In this document: positions 9,037-17,540 of the stretch, piece after piece
How the letters are laid out: the number at the start of each line of letters is the position of its first letter
How positions within the stretch are numbered: position 1 is the stretch's first letter
Source: an uncultured Rikenellaceae bacterium
Lineage (GTDB): Bacteria > Bacteroidota > Bacteroidia > Bacteroidales > Rikenellaceae
Length of the DNA: 64,000 bases
Reading direction: 5' to 3'
NCBI GenBank assembly: GCA_944326945.1
Contig: CALVFY010000007.1
Location: 1-64,000, forward strand
The notes under the pieces: model-generated
Database searches by the model: none
What the model saw: the letters and a program-made list of their open reading frames with translations, nothing else
Told to the model about the DNA's origin: nothing
Translations under genes and position numbers: made by a program

Positions 9037-10401
9037 TTATTTCTCGGCGAAATATCGGTAAAACCAGACGATTGTTTCGATGCCTCGATAGAAATTCTCC
9101 AATCCGTAACTTTCATTGGGAGAGTGGATGGCATCCCGATCGAGTCCGAATCCCATCAAAATAGATTTCAGTCCGAGTATTTTTTCAAAAGTCGAGATGA
9201 TAGGAATGCTTCCGCCGGAATAAAAAGGCAGAGGAGCTTTCCCGAAAGTCTTTTCAATGGCTTTTGCCGCAGCACGATAAGCTGGCAGGTCTGTCGGCGA
9301 GACATAGGGTTCCCCTCCGTGCAGAGTCTTCACGCAAACCTTTACACTGGATGGTGCAATAGCTTCAAAATGAGCAGTAAATAATTTGGCGATCTCTTCG
9401 AAATTCTGATCGGGTACCAGACGCATGGAAATCTTCGCCGAGGCTTTCGACGGAATGACGGTTTTCGTGCCTTCTCCCGTGTAACCTCCCCAGATACCAT
9501 TTACATCGAGCGATGGACGTACTCCGGTACGCTCCATGGTAGTATATCCGGCTTCTCCTTGTACATCATCAATATCGAGAGCATCTTTATACTTTTCAAG
9601 CGAAAAGGGTGCTTTATTAAAAGCATCACGTTCGCCGGGAGTCAATTCGCGGACTTTATCATAAAAATGAGGAATCGTGATGTGACCCTGATCATCCACC
9701 AGCGAGGCAACTAATTTGGAAAGCACATTTGCCGGATTCGCCACGGCTCCACCATAAAGACCGGAGTGTAGATCCTTGTTCGGCCCCGTAACCTCCACCT
9801 CCATGTAGCATAAACCGCGTAAACCACACGTGATCGAGGGAGTATCCCATGCAAGCAGGCTGGTATCGGATACCAGAATCACATCGGCTGCGAGCATCTC
9901 TTTATGGTCGGCGCACCATTTGCTCAGATGTTCCGATCCGATCTCCTCTTCTCCTTCTATCATGAATTTTACATTGCAGGGTAATTCCCCCGTGGCAACC
10001 ATGGCTTCGAAAGCCTTTACGTGCATGAAAGACTGTCCCTTGTCGTCGTTTGCACCGCGCCCCCAGATACGCCCCTCCTTAATGACAGGTTCGAAAGGAG
10101 CCGTATGCCATTGATCAACAGGATCGACCGGCATGACATCGTAGTGGCCATAAATCAATACGGTGGGTTTCTCGGGGGCTACTATTTTTTCGGCATACAC
10201 GACCGGATTCCCCTCTGTCGGCATGACCACTGCTCGATCGGCCCCAGCTTTCAATAATGAATTGACCAGCCATTGAGCACATTTCACCATGTCTTCTTTA
10301 TGACAGCTCTCGGCACTGATCGAGGGAATACGTAGTACGTCGAACAATTCTTCTACAAAACGTTCTTGGTTTTCTTTGATATAAGCAACGGCCTTTTCCA
10401 T
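9037..10401 (-). CDS. M20 family metallo-dipeptidase
   Basis: 454 residues. Di-zinc peptidase of the M20 clan: YGHYDVMPVD (His86, Asp88), GRGANDDKGQ (bridging Asp119/120), IEGEEEIGSEH (general base and zinc Glu151-153). Family members such as carnosinase-like and PepV-like dipeptidases cleave short peptides in the cytoplasm; no signal peptide is seen. The start at 10401 is preferred over 10434 because the -7 element TATATTTG (10432-10439, minus) would otherwise overlap the coding region. Ends against a shared terminator with cysteate synthase. Confidence 0.9.
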   Translation of the reverse strand: MEKAVAYIKENQERFVEELFDVLRIPSISAESCHKEDMVKCAQWLVNSLLKAGADRAVVMPTEGNPVVYAEKIVAPEKPTVLIYGHYDVMPVDPVDQWHTAPFEPVIKEGRIWGRGANDDKGQSFMHVKAFEAMVATGELPCNVKFMIEGEEEIGSEHLSKWCADHKEMLAADVILVSDTSLLAWDTPSITCGLRGLCYMEVEVTGPNKDLHSGLYGGAVANPANVLSKLVASLVDDQGHITIPHFYDKVRELTPGERDAFNKAPFSLEKYKDALDIDDVQGEAGYTTMERTGVRPSLDVNGIWGGYTGEGTKTVIPSKASAKISMRLVPDQNFEEIAKLFTAHFEAIAPSSVKVCVKTLHGGEPYVSPTDLPAYRAAAKAIEKTFGKAPLPFYSGGSIPIISTFEKILGLKSILMGFGLDRDAIHSPNESYGLENFYRGIETIVWFYRYFAEK

Positions 10402-10431
10402 AAAATAGAGAATGAATTTGTTTGATTTTTC

Positions 10432-10439
10432 CAAATATA
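10432..10439 (-). promoter_or_regulatory. -7 promoter element of the M20 peptidase gene
   Basis: Minus-strand TATATTTG, 30 nt before the ATG at 10401; it argues against the longer reading frame beginning at 10434. Confidence 0.6.
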
Positions 10440-10506
10440 ACTCATTTCCGTTGAATAAAAAACACCTCTTCGCAATGTTTTTTATCTATTTGTATAGACA
10501 ATTTGA

Positions 10507-10682
10507 TGGAAAAACACACTGGATTGTTTTGGCAAAGAGCATCCGTATCTTTATATTTCTGGCACGATTGAGCAGTGGCAAACATTCCGGACCTGCATTC
10601 CAGACGAGAAGGTCGTTTCCTGCCTTATGTGCTATGAACCTCATTGGTCCAGACAGCCACTGGAAAGGTATTTACAGGACTA
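10507..10682 (+). pseudogene. orphan coding fragment, possibly 5' part of the broken regulator gene
   Basis: In the frame of 10519 the sequence reads without stops as DCFGKEHPYLYISG ... QWQTFRTCIPDEKVVSCL ... LERYLQDYS, protein-like in composition, and then runs into the antisense of the esterase tail near 10680. An ATG at 10506 is in another frame, so a one-base shift would be needed to start it. It may be the N-terminal remnant of the AraC regulator whose HTH lies at 11558-11866; that link is a guess. The family is not recognised. Confidence 0.35.
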
Positions 10683-11125
10683 TTCAAGGTGTTTGCGAGC
10701 GAAACGGAGCATGTGCTGCAGGGATTGTTCATAGCTGGCCACCCGATTACTTACAACCGCATGGGGAGCATACGGGACGAGCAGGAACTCTACATCCTTG
10801 TCTCCTTTTTCCTGCAGTGCTTTCGCGAAACGGCGACTCTGTTCGGGAGAGACATTCAGGTCGAACGTTCCGTGAATCAGCATGGCAGCCGGGGGATTAT
10901 CCGGAATGCGGTAAATCGGAGAATTTTGTTTCAGATTATCTTCGGTCGTTCCGAAATAGGCGATTTTATCCGGGGAGAGGGGGGGTGAGGTGGGGCCCCC
11001 GTCCGGTAAGGTCGTGTGGTCCGCACATGCTGATCAGTACCCGGGTGTTGGGAACTGTCATGGCCATGAAAGCGGACAGGTGTCCTCCGGCCGAGACGCC
11101 GGCAAACCCGAATCGGGTGGTGTCT
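10680..11125 (-). pseudogene. alpha/beta-hydrolase (esterase) remnant, 5'-truncated and frameshifted
   Basis: Reading the minus strand, RFGFAGVSAGGHLSAF (about 11065-11112) carries the GxSxGG nucleophile motif of BD-FAE/acetyl-esterase-like hydrolases. The frame breaks at a run of seven G on the plus strand (10979-10985; C on the coding strand), then resumes in another frame as LSPDKIAYFG ... MLIHGTFDLNVSPEQS ... APHAVVSN, including Asp and His in positions expected for the catalytic triad, and ends naturally at 10680. The first part of the gene is missing: it is fused at about 11122-11131 to the GH30 fragment. It would have been a carbohydrate esterase partner of that glycosidase. Non-functional as seen. 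Confidence 0.75.
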
Positions 11126-11551
11126 ATCTTCCATTGTGCAGTATTCGGTCTGCCAGTAGGTCACCTCCGTAGGAAGTTCGGTCTCGATTTGCCGTGCGAG
11201 TTCTTCGCGGGTACGGATCATTGTATCTATGGGAAAAGTACTCCAATAGGAATGGCCCGTGACGACCGGAGCGACGCTGCTGAATTTGAGAATCGATGTC
11301 GGCGAACCGGGTCGGAACAGTTCTTCGATCTGGTTGTCTCTCCGGGGTTTGTCGTCCGTTTTACGATAAAGATACCGGATGTCGGCAGCTTCCCCGAATA
11401 CGATTTTTGTTTTGCTTCCGGCAAGATATTTGTCGAGGGCCTTAATCAGCCGATAACAGTTTTCGTTGGTTGCCGGTGTCCCTTCCTGGCCGGTTCCGGA
11501 CCAATCCCACTGAGGTTCGTTGATGGGACTCCACAGGTACAAGACGAAGAT
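11123..11551 (-). pseudogene. GH30-like glycoside hydrolase core fragment
   Basis: A minus-strand fragment of about 143 codons, without its start or C-terminal part. WSPINEPQWDW (acid/base Glu in NEP), PATNENCYRLIKAL, VTGHSYWSTFPID and VTYWQTEYC (nucleophile Glu in TEY) follow in the order seen in GH30 endo-beta-1,6-galactanase-like enzymes (COG5520). Both catalytic glutamates survive but the barrel ends do not. Upstream it abuts the AraC HTH fragment in opposite orientation; downstream it is fused out of frame to the esterase remnant. The surrounding reading frame from 11872 to 10931 is open by chance and is not one protein. Confidence 0.75.
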
Positions 11552-11557
11552 ATTGTG

Positions 11558-11866
11558 GGGAAGGCGATCGCTTTTATGAAAGAAAATATCGAACGGTCGG
11601 TCACTCTGAAAGAACTCAGCGAATACCTGGGTTATTCGGAGTCTTATTTTCTGGCTCAGTTCAAGAAAAGGACAGGGTATAGTCCAATCAGCTATATTAT
11701 TCAGATTAAAATGCAGGCCGCTTGTCGGTTTTTGGATTTTACGGATATGAAAATCAGTCAAATATGCTATAAGGTAGGGATTTCTGACCCATACTATTTT
11801 TCTCGGCTTTTTTCCAAGACCATCGGTGTTTCTCCGTCCGAATACAAAAAAATGAAAAAAGGCTGA
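11558..11866 (+). pseudogene. AraC-family HTH domain, N-terminal sensor missing
   Basis: 102 codons making a complete AraC-type double HTH: LKELSEYLGYSESYFLAQFK, then SQICYKVGISDPYYFSRLFS and the family ending GVSPSEYKKM. The normal cupin-like or sensor half (about 180 residues) is missing; upstream sequence in this frame is antisense to the GH30 fragment. The HTH is intact in sequence, so a short DNA-binding peptide could still be made if a start and promoter exist, but none was seen. Probably the remnant of a regulator of the neighbouring glycosidase/esterase. Confidence 0.75.
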
Positions 11867-12079
11867 TATCATGGGGTGGCGGGGTCACTTCTGAGATCGG
11901 AGGCTCATACGGGAAGATTGTCGTTCCATTTCTTTTTATTTTATATTGTACTGTAAATATTCGTTGGAATACTCATAAAAAGTTTGTTGCTAACAACAAT
12001 AAAAAGGGAAAACGCTTCGGGCATCCTCATTTCCTCATGGGGGAAGACCCTTTTCGTTACTCATACTATTATAAAAGAT
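11867..12079. other. intergenic stretch after the AraC fragment, nothing recognised
   Basis: About 210 nt before the glmM terminator, partly A/T-rich (11930-12010). No protein-like frame, promoter of consensus quality or repeat was found; it may be further eroded sequence from the degraded locus. Confidence 0.4.
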
Positions 12080-12115
12080 ACAACAGTCCGATTTCTCGGA
12101 CTGTTGTAATTCTTT
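12080..12115 (-). terminator. terminator downstream of glmM
   Basis: A 12-bp perfect stem (ACAACAGTCCGA, 12080-12091, with 12096-12107) and a 4-nt loop. On the minus strand it is followed by a T-rich tail. A second, weaker hairpin (CCTCT/AGAGG then seven T) lies at about 12123-12148 on the plus strand. Confidence 0.75.
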
Positions 12116-12174
12116 AAAGCTACCCTCTCCGCGAAGAGGTGTTTTTTTGTTTAAGTCTCGAAGTCAAAAGAGTT

Positions 12175-13563
12175 TTACAACCCGCAGATAGTTTTAATCT
12201 CATTCATGATTTGCATAGCCAATCGGTCAGCTGATGCTTTGTCATGACTTTCGCTGTAAATACGGATAATGGGTTCGGTATTCGATTTGCGAAGATGTAC
12301 CCATTCCGTAGGAAAGTCAATTTTTACGCCATCGATATCCGTTACCTGTTCATTAGCATACTTTTCTTTCATCTGAACCAGTACTTTATCTACATTTATC
12401 TCAGGTGTAAGTTGAATCTTGTTTTTCGAGATGTAATAGGAAGGGTAAGTGGCACGTAATTGCGAAACCGTCAGTCCCGATTTGGCCAGATGTGTCAGAA
12501 ATAAGGCAACACCTACCAAGGCGTCACGTCCGGAATGCAATGCAGGGTAGATCACTCCGCCATTGCCTTCGCCTCCGATAACGGCCCCTGTTTCTTTCAT
12601 TTTGGCCACAACATTCACTTCTCCTACCGCTGCCGCAGCATATTTGCCTCCTCGTTTTTCGGTCACATCTCGCAATGCTCGTGAAGAACTGAGATTGGAA
12701 ACCGTGTTGCCCGGCGTATGCGACAGTACATAATCGGCCACGGCTACCAGTGTATACTCCTCGCCAAACATGGTGCCATCTTCACATACCAACGCCAACC
12801 GATCCACGTCGGGATCAACAACCACGCCCAAATCGGCCTTTTCGGCTGCTACCAAAGCAGAAATGGCCGTCAAGTGTTCTGGCAGAGGTTCCGGATTGTG
12901 GGCAAATTCTCCGTCGGGATTGCAATTCAGTTCGATTACCTCACAACCTAATGCACGCAGCAAACGTGGAATCACAACACCTCCCACGGAATTCACGGCA
13001 TCTACTACCACCTTGAATTTCTTCTTTTTAACCACATCTACGTCAACTAAAGGCAGAGACAATACGGCTTGAATGTGTTGCTGATCGAACGATTGCCGTT
13101 CCACGATATGTCCGATATGATTGATCTCGGCATAGGCAAAGTTGTCGTCAGACGCCAAAGCCAACACTTGTTTGCCTTCGGAGTCATTCAGAAATTCTCC
13201 CTGAGCGTTAAGCAGTTTGAGTGCATTCCATTGACGGGGATTGTGGCTCGCCGTGATAATAATACCGCCGTCGGCACCTTTGGCTACAACAGCCATCTCC
13301 ACGCCTGGCGTAGTACAAAGCCCGACACTGACCACATCGACTCCGCACCCCAGCAGGGTGCCTTCTACCAGATTCTGCACCATTTCACCGGAGAGGCGTG
13401 CGTCGCGGCCCACAACCACCCTCAGTGTTTTTGTGGCGTTATTCTTGTGTAAAAGACGGGCATATGCCGTCGTGAAGCGGACGATATCCAATGGAGTCAG
13501 ATTTTCTCCGGGGATTCCGCCAATCGTCCCTCTTATACCGGAAATAGATTTAATTAACGTCAT
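12175..13563 (-). CDS. glmM: phosphoglucosamine mutase
   Basis: 462 residues, normal length. Interconverts glucosamine-6-P and glucosamine-1-P for UDP-GlcNAc and cell-wall synthesis in the cytoplasm. TASHNP (residues 104-109) holds the phosphorylated Ser106; PDVDRLAL is the Mg-binding loop DxDxDR variant; GEGNGGVIYP binds sugar and RKSNTEPIIRIY is the phosphate-binding loop. The enzyme family is shared with phosphomannomutases; the N-terminus SISGIRGTIGG fits the bacteroidetes GlmM-type. GlmS, the preceding step, begins at 63572 far away. Divergent from the nucleoside phosphorylase. Confidence 0.88.
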   Translation of the reverse strand: MTLIKSISGIRGTIGGIPGENLTPLDIVRFTTAYARLLHKNNATKTLRVVVGRDARLSGEMVQNLVEGTLLGCGVDVVSVGLCTTPGVEMAVVAKGADGGIIITASHNPRQWNALKLLNAQGEFLNDSEGKQVLALASDDNFAYAEINHIGHIVERQSFDQQHIQAVLSLPLVDVDVVKKKKFKVVVDAVNSVGGVVIPRLLRALGCEVIELNCNPDGEFAHNPEPLPEHLTAISALVAAEKADLGVVVDPDVDRLALVCEDGTMFGEEYTLVAVADYVLSHTPGNTVSNLSSSRALRDVTEKRGGKYAAAAVGEVNVVAKMKETGAVIGGEGNGGVIYPALHSGRDALVGVALFLTHLAKSGLTVSQLRATYPSYYISKNKIQLTPEINVDKVLVQMKEKYANEQVTDIDGVKIDFPTEWVHLRKSNTEPIIRIYSESHDKASADRLAMQIMNEIKTICGL

Positions 13564-13619
13564 AGGTTATGAATTTTCCTACGAAAATATTACTTTTATA
13601 CAAATAATACAATACTATT

Positions 13620-14501
13620 ATGAATAAACGGATTATTGCGCCTTCTGAGCTTATCATCAATGGTGATGGCTCTGTATTTCATCTGCACTTATTACCCGAA
13701 CAGTTGGCCGACACGGTTATTCTGGTTGGGGATCCCGGACGAGTCGATTTGGTGGCCTCCTATTTCGATAGCCGGGAAATGAAAGTTTCAAATCGGGAGT
13801 TCACCTCAATTACAGGCAGTTATAAGGGGAAACGACTGACTGTCATCTCGACAGGTATCGGCACGGACAATATAGATATTGTTGTGACGGAACTGGATGC
13901 ATTGGCTAATATCGATTTTAAAACCAGAACGGAAAAAGAGCACAAAAGAAAGTTGACACTGGTTCGGTTGGGCACCTCCGGGGCCATACAGCCCGATCTG
14001 GAAATCGGCACCTTGCTTTTTTCGCGCACATCCGTAGGGTTCGACGGACTGCTCAATTTCTATCAAGGGCGTAATGAGGTGTGCGATTTGGATATAGAGC
14101 AGGCTTTCATGAAACACACGGAGTGGAATCCGCTATTGGCCAAACCCTATTTCATCAACGCTTCGGACTCTTTGGCCAAACTTTTTGCCGACTCCACTCG
14201 CGAGGGAATTACCATATCTGCTCCGGGATTTTATGCACCACAAGGCCGTTGGGTGCGTTTGAAACCGGCCGATCCCTATCTGAACGAAAAAATCGAATCA
14301 TTCAACTATCACGGACGCAGAATCACCAATTTCGAGATGGAAGGTTCTGCATTGGCAGGACTTGCGCGCCTGATGGGACATGACGCGGCAACAATCTGTA
14401 CGATTATCGCCCAACGGATCGCAAAAAATGCGGCTACCGACTACAAGCCTTTTGTTAATAAAATGATCGTAATATCTCTCGATAAATTGTCGTCAATCTG
14501 A
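13620..14501 (+). CDS. nucleoside phosphorylase (uridine phosphorylase/PNP superfamily)
   Basis: 293 residues. NP-I fold: VGDPGRVDLV (about residues 36-45, phosphate loop), STGIGTDNIDI (about 78-88), RLGTSGAIQ (about 119-127) and the substrate-side NFEMEGSALAGLA (about 238-250). The ME pair binds the ribose. Substrate, uridine or purine nucleosides, cannot be settled by eye; similar Bacteroides proteins are annotated as uridine phosphorylase. It acts in cytosolic nucleoside salvage. Divergent from glmM with a 56-nt gap that must hold both promoters. Confidence 0.85.
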   Translation: MNKRIIAPSELIINGDGSVFHLHLLPEQLADTVILVGDPGRVDLVASYFDSREMKVSNREFTSITGSYKGKRLTVISTGIGTDNIDIVVTELDALANIDFKTRTEKEHKRKLTLVRLGTSGAIQPDLEIGTLLFSRTSVGFDGLLNFYQGRNEVCDLDIEQAFMKHTEWNPLLAKPYFINASDSLAKLFADSTREGITISAPGFYAPQGRWVRLKPADPYLNEKIESFNYHGRRITNFEMEGSALAGLARLMGHDAATICTIIAQRIAKNAATDYKPFVNKMIVISLDKLSSI

Positions 14502-14512
14502 AAAGATTGAGT

Positions 14513-14520
14513 TATCTTTG
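14513..14520 (+). promoter_or_regulatory. -7 promoter element of the DUF4886-dnaN-exonuclease operon
   Basis: TATCTTTG, 16 nt before the ATG at 14537 and 11 nt after the phosphorylase stop. If used, dnaN shares this promoter. Confidence 0.6.
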
Positions 14521-14536
14521 AGAAATTTTTGAATGG

Positions 14537-15529
14537 ATGAAGAAGATTGCTGAAGTTGGATGCATGCGGGGCGCCGTGATCACTTGTCTCGTGCTGGCAG
14601 GAGTAATGGTGTTTTCTTCTGTATTCGCAGGAGGGAGAAAGGCCGATACATTGCGGGTGCTGCTGATCGGAAACAGCTTTTCGAAAAATGCTTCGACCTA
14701 TTTGCCTCAATTGGCAGAGAACGGCGGACATGTCCTTGTTATCGGCCGGGCGGAAACCGGCGGCTGTCCTTTGGAAAAGCATTGGAGGTTCGTACAGATA
14801 CACGAACAAGACCCTGAAAATCCGGAGGGAAGGGCTTACTGGGCAAAAAAGCCGTTGAAAGCGTTACTGACCGAAGAAAAGTGGGATGTGGTGACGATGC
14901 AACAATACTCCTTCTTCTCGTCTTGTTTGGCCACTTATGAACCGTATGCACGTAACCTGTACGATTACGTCCGGAAATTCCAGCCCGAGGCCCGTATTCT
15001 GATACACCAGACCTGGGCCTATCGGACGGATGCACCCCGGTTCGGACTGAAAGAGATTGACGCTTCGGGAAAACAGGTAAAATGTACTTCGGACAAAGAG
15101 ATGTGGCGTCTTTCCCGTGCGGCTTACCGGAAAGTCGCAGAGGAATTGGGTGTCGGTGTGATTCCAGTGGGAGATGCATTCTGGGCGGTTTGTTCCGATC
15201 CGAAATACGGTTATAGGGTGGATGAGACATTCGACAGGAAAACGGCTAAAGCCCCTGAATTGCCGGTACAGACACACTCCCTGCACAAGGGGTATTTCTG
15301 GGACAAGAAAACCGGAAAATTGAAACTGGACGCCAATCATGCCTCCCCGGCCGGATGCTATCTGGGCGGGCTGGTCTGGTACGGCGTGTTGTTCGGAGAG
15401 TCGCCCGCACGGCTGACTTTCGTTCCGGAAGGCATCCCTGCCGATTTCGCCTCGTATCTGAGGAAAACGGCGCAAAAGACATTGAAAAACAACAATAAGC
15501 ATAAGGATTTAAAACATCAGAAACTATGA
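14537..15529 (+). CDS. DUF4886 SGNH-hydrolase-like exported protein
   Basis: 330 residues with an N-terminal hydrophobic signal (about residues 11-32; a start at 14564 would give a more compact signal peptide). RVLLIGNSFSKN (about 37-48) is the GNSFS block I of DUF4886, a SGNH/GDSL-like family; the closing block with Asp and His is DANHASPAGCYLGG (about 275-288). It is probably a periplasmic or secreted esterase acting on glycans; substrate unknown. Its stop overlaps the dnaN start (ATGA, 15526-15529), an unusual coupling between an exported hydrolase and the replication clamp. Confidence 0.82.
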   Translation: MKKIAEVGCMRGAVITCLVLAGVMVFSSVFAGGRKADTLRVLLIGNSFSKNASTYLPQLAENGGHVLVIGRAETGGCPLEKHWRFVQIHEQDPENPEGRAYWAKKPLKALLTEEKWDVVTMQQYSFFSSCLATYEPYARNLYDYVRKFQPEARILIHQTWAYRTDAPRFGLKEIDASGKQVKCTSDKEMWRLSRAAYRKVAEELGVGVIPVGDAFWAVCSDPKYGYRVDETFDRKTAKAPELPVQTHSLHKGYFWDKKTGKLKLDANHASPAGCYLGGLVWYGVLFGESPARLTFVPEGIPADFASYLRKTAQKTLKNNNKHKDLKHQKL

Positions 15530-16653
15530 AGTTTGTCATTTCGAGTTCCGCACTACTTTCCCTGTTGCAAACTACGGGGAAAGTGATCAGTAATAAAAAT
15601 ACACTGCCTATTCTTGACTACTTTTTACTGGAGTTGAAAGACGGTGAGTTGAAAGTGACTGCATCCGATCTGGAAACCACATTGGTGGGTACGATCAAAG
15701 TGGAAAGTGTGGAAAAAGAGGGATTGATTGCCGCTCCGGCCAAATTGATGCTCGATTCACTGAAGGAGTTTTCAGAACAACCCCTGACCATCGAGGCCAA
15801 TGAATCAACCTGGGAGATAAAAGTAAGTTGGAAGAGCGGATCACTGGCTCTGCCCGGCACCTCGGGATTGAGCTACCCGGCCATTCCGGAACTCAACGAA
15901 GAGAAAAAAGAGTTCACTTTCGAGGTCGACACATTGCAAAACGGTGTGATGAAAACCATTTTTGCAACAGCTGATGATGAGTTGCGTCCGGTAATGAACG
16001 GTATCTATATCAATATGGATGCGGAAGGATTCACATTTGTCGCTACCGATGCCCATAAATTGGTCAAATACACCGACGAGAGTCAGACCGGGGGAGTAAC
16101 GGCTTCGTTTATTCTGCCGAAGAAACCGGCCAACTTGTTGAGAGCTGTGTTGCCGAAAGAGGAAGATCCCATTCAAGTGGCATTCGATGCGAAAAACGTC
16201 ATGTTCCGTCTGAAAAGCCATGTGCTGATTTGCAGGCTCATAGAAGGCAATTACCCCAATTATAATGCGGTGATTCCTAATGCAAATCCGAATAAGGTGA
16301 TCGTCGATCGGATCGAATTGCTCAATTCGATCAAACGTGTGGCCGTCTGCTCGAATCAGGCGACCAATCTGATCAAACTGGATATCGCATCGAGTGTGAT
16401 CAATCTCACGGCTCAGGATCTTGACTTCTCGGTGTCGGCCAATGAGTCTCTTTCATGCAATTACGACGGAGATCCTATTACGATCGGTTTCAAATCGACA
16501 TTCCTGGTAGAAATACTCTCCAATATCGAAACCCCGAGTGTATTGATCGAATTGGCCGACTCTACACGAGCCGGAGTATTCAAACCCGTTTACGACGACA
16601 AACAAAGCAGTACGACATTGATGCTGTTGATGCCGATGATGATCAACGCATAG
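15526..16653 (+). CDS. dnaN: DNA polymerase III beta subunit (sliding clamp)
   Basis: 375 residues, full length. It shows the three-domain clamp pattern: opening MKFVISSSALLSLLQTTGKV, TLPILDYFLLEL (about 26-37), ATDAHKLV (about 167-174, domain 2), RLIEGNYPNYNAVIP (about 229-243) and the C-terminal LMPMMINA that forms the peptide-binding pocket. It encircles DNA and tethers Pol III and repair enzymes. Starts inside the DUF4886 stop codon and is followed 5 nt later by an exonuclease gene, so the three are probably one transcript. It is not next to dnaA or recF here, as is common in Bacteroidetes. Confidence 0.95.
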   Translation: MKFVISSSALLSLLQTTGKVISNKNTLPILDYFLLELKDGELKVTASDLETTLVGTIKVESVEKEGLIAAPAKLMLDSLKEFSEQPLTIEANESTWEIKVSWKSGSLALPGTSGLSYPAIPELNEEKKEFTFEVDTLQNGVMKTIFATADDELRPVMNGIYINMDAEGFTFVATDAHKLVKYTDESQTGGVTASFILPKKPANLLRAVLPKEEDPIQVAFDAKNVMFRLKSHVLICRLIEGNYPNYNAVIPNANPNKVIVDRIELLNSIKRVAVCSNQATNLIKLDIASSVINLTAQDLDFSVSANESLSCNYDGDPITIGFKSTFLVEILSNIETPSVLIELADSTRAGVFKPVYDDKQSSTTLMLLMPMMINA

Positions 16654-16658
16654 GCAGG

Positions 16659-17432
16659 ATGAAACTGAATTTGAAAAATCCGATCGTATTCCTCGATTTG
16701 GAAACGACCGGAGTGGATCCGGCCAAAGATCGGATTGTGGAAATTTCGTTAGTGAAGGTATTCCCCGACGGAACGAAAGAGGTAAAGACGCGGAGAATCA
16801 ATCCCGAAATGCCCATTCCACCTGAAGCTACGGCCGTACACGGCATCACGGATGAGGATGTGAAAGATTGTCCTCGTTTCCGTGAGATCGCCAAGTCGCT
16901 GGCAGCCTATATAGAAGGATGTGATTTCGGGGGATTCAACTCCAACAAGTTTGATATCCCGGTATTGGCCGAAGAATTTTTGCGTGCAGGAGTGGATATT
17001 GACCTGAAAAAACGCAAAATGGTCGATGTGCAGAATATTTTCCACAAGATGGAGCAACGCACATTGGTGGCAGCCTACAAGTTCTATTGCAACAAGGACC
17101 TGGAGAATGCTCACTCGGCCGAAGCTGACACATTGGCAACTTATGAAGTGCTGATGGCTCAGTTGGACCGATACCAGGGTGAACTGAAAAACGACATCGA
17201 CTTTTTGTCTGACTTTTCATCCCGCAGCCAATTTGTGGACTACGCAGGACGAATCGTGTATGATGACAAGGGGGTAGAGGTGTTTAATTTCGGGAAACAC
17301 AAAGGCAGAAGTGTCGCAGAAGTGTTTCGTGAAGAGCCAAGTTATTATTCATGGATGATGAACGGAGATTTTCCGAAATACACTCAGAAAGTGATTACCG
17401 AAATCCGATTGAGAGATCTGAAAAATAAATAA
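16659..17432 (+). CDS. DnaQ-like 3'-5' exonuclease (Pol III epsilon / ExoX type)
   Basis: 257 residues. DEDDh exonuclease: FLDLETTGVD (Asp13, Glu15), HGITDEDV, NSNKFDIPVL (Exo II) and HSAEADTLATYE (Exo III His and Asp). After residue ~205 comes a short extra domain, VFNFGKHKGRSVAEV ... YSWMMNGDFP, seen in ExoX-like and DUF3820-type proteins. Start at 16659 lies 5 nt after dnaN; the longer open frame from 16455 is antisense-free but overlaps dnaN. The dnaN linkage suggests proofreading or repair duty at the clamp. Confidence 0.88.
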   Translation: MKLNLKNPIVFLDLETTGVDPAKDRIVEISLVKVFPDGTKEVKTRRINPEMPIPPEATAVHGITDEDVKDCPRFREIAKSLAAYIEGCDFGGFNSNKFDIPVLAEEFLRAGVDIDLKKRKMVDVQNIFHKMEQRTLVAAYKFYCNKDLENAHSAEADTLATYEVLMAQLDRYQGELKNDIDFLSDFSSRSQFVDYAGRIVYDDKGVEVFNFGKHKGRSVAEVFREEPSYYSWMMNGDFPKYTQKVITEIRLRDLKNK

Positions 17433-17472
17433 TAGAATATCCCCGCTGAAATATCAACCTGAAAAAAACGAG

Positions 17473-17506
17473 AAAAGGCGTTTCGCTTTAAAGAAACGCC
17501 TTTTTT
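17473..17506 (+). terminator. terminator after the exonuclease gene
   Basis: AAAAGGCGTTTC (17473-17484) pairs with GAAACGCCTTTT (17493-17504), followed by T. The next promoter begins immediately after. Confidence 0.88.
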
Positions 17507-17508
17507 AC

Positions 17509-17516
17509 TATCTTTG
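17509..17516 (+). promoter_or_regulatory. -7 promoter element of the LysM gene
   Basis: TATCTTTG, 25 nt before the ATG at 17541; starts two bases after the terminator's T-run. Confidence 0.65.
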
Positions 17517-17540
17517 CGCTCAGATGTAAAAAGAGCATTC

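Noticed and set aside
10412..11866. A 484-codon open frame on the plus strand ending in an AraC HTH
   Set aside because: Only the last 102 codons are protein-like; most of the rest is antisense to esterase and GH30 remnants on the minus strand, so it is an accidental open frame, not a fusion regulator.
10931..11872. A 313-codon minus-strand frame as one protein
   Set aside because: Its front is antisense to the AraC HTH and its end is out-of-frame esterase sequence; only about 11123-11551 is real GH30 sequence.
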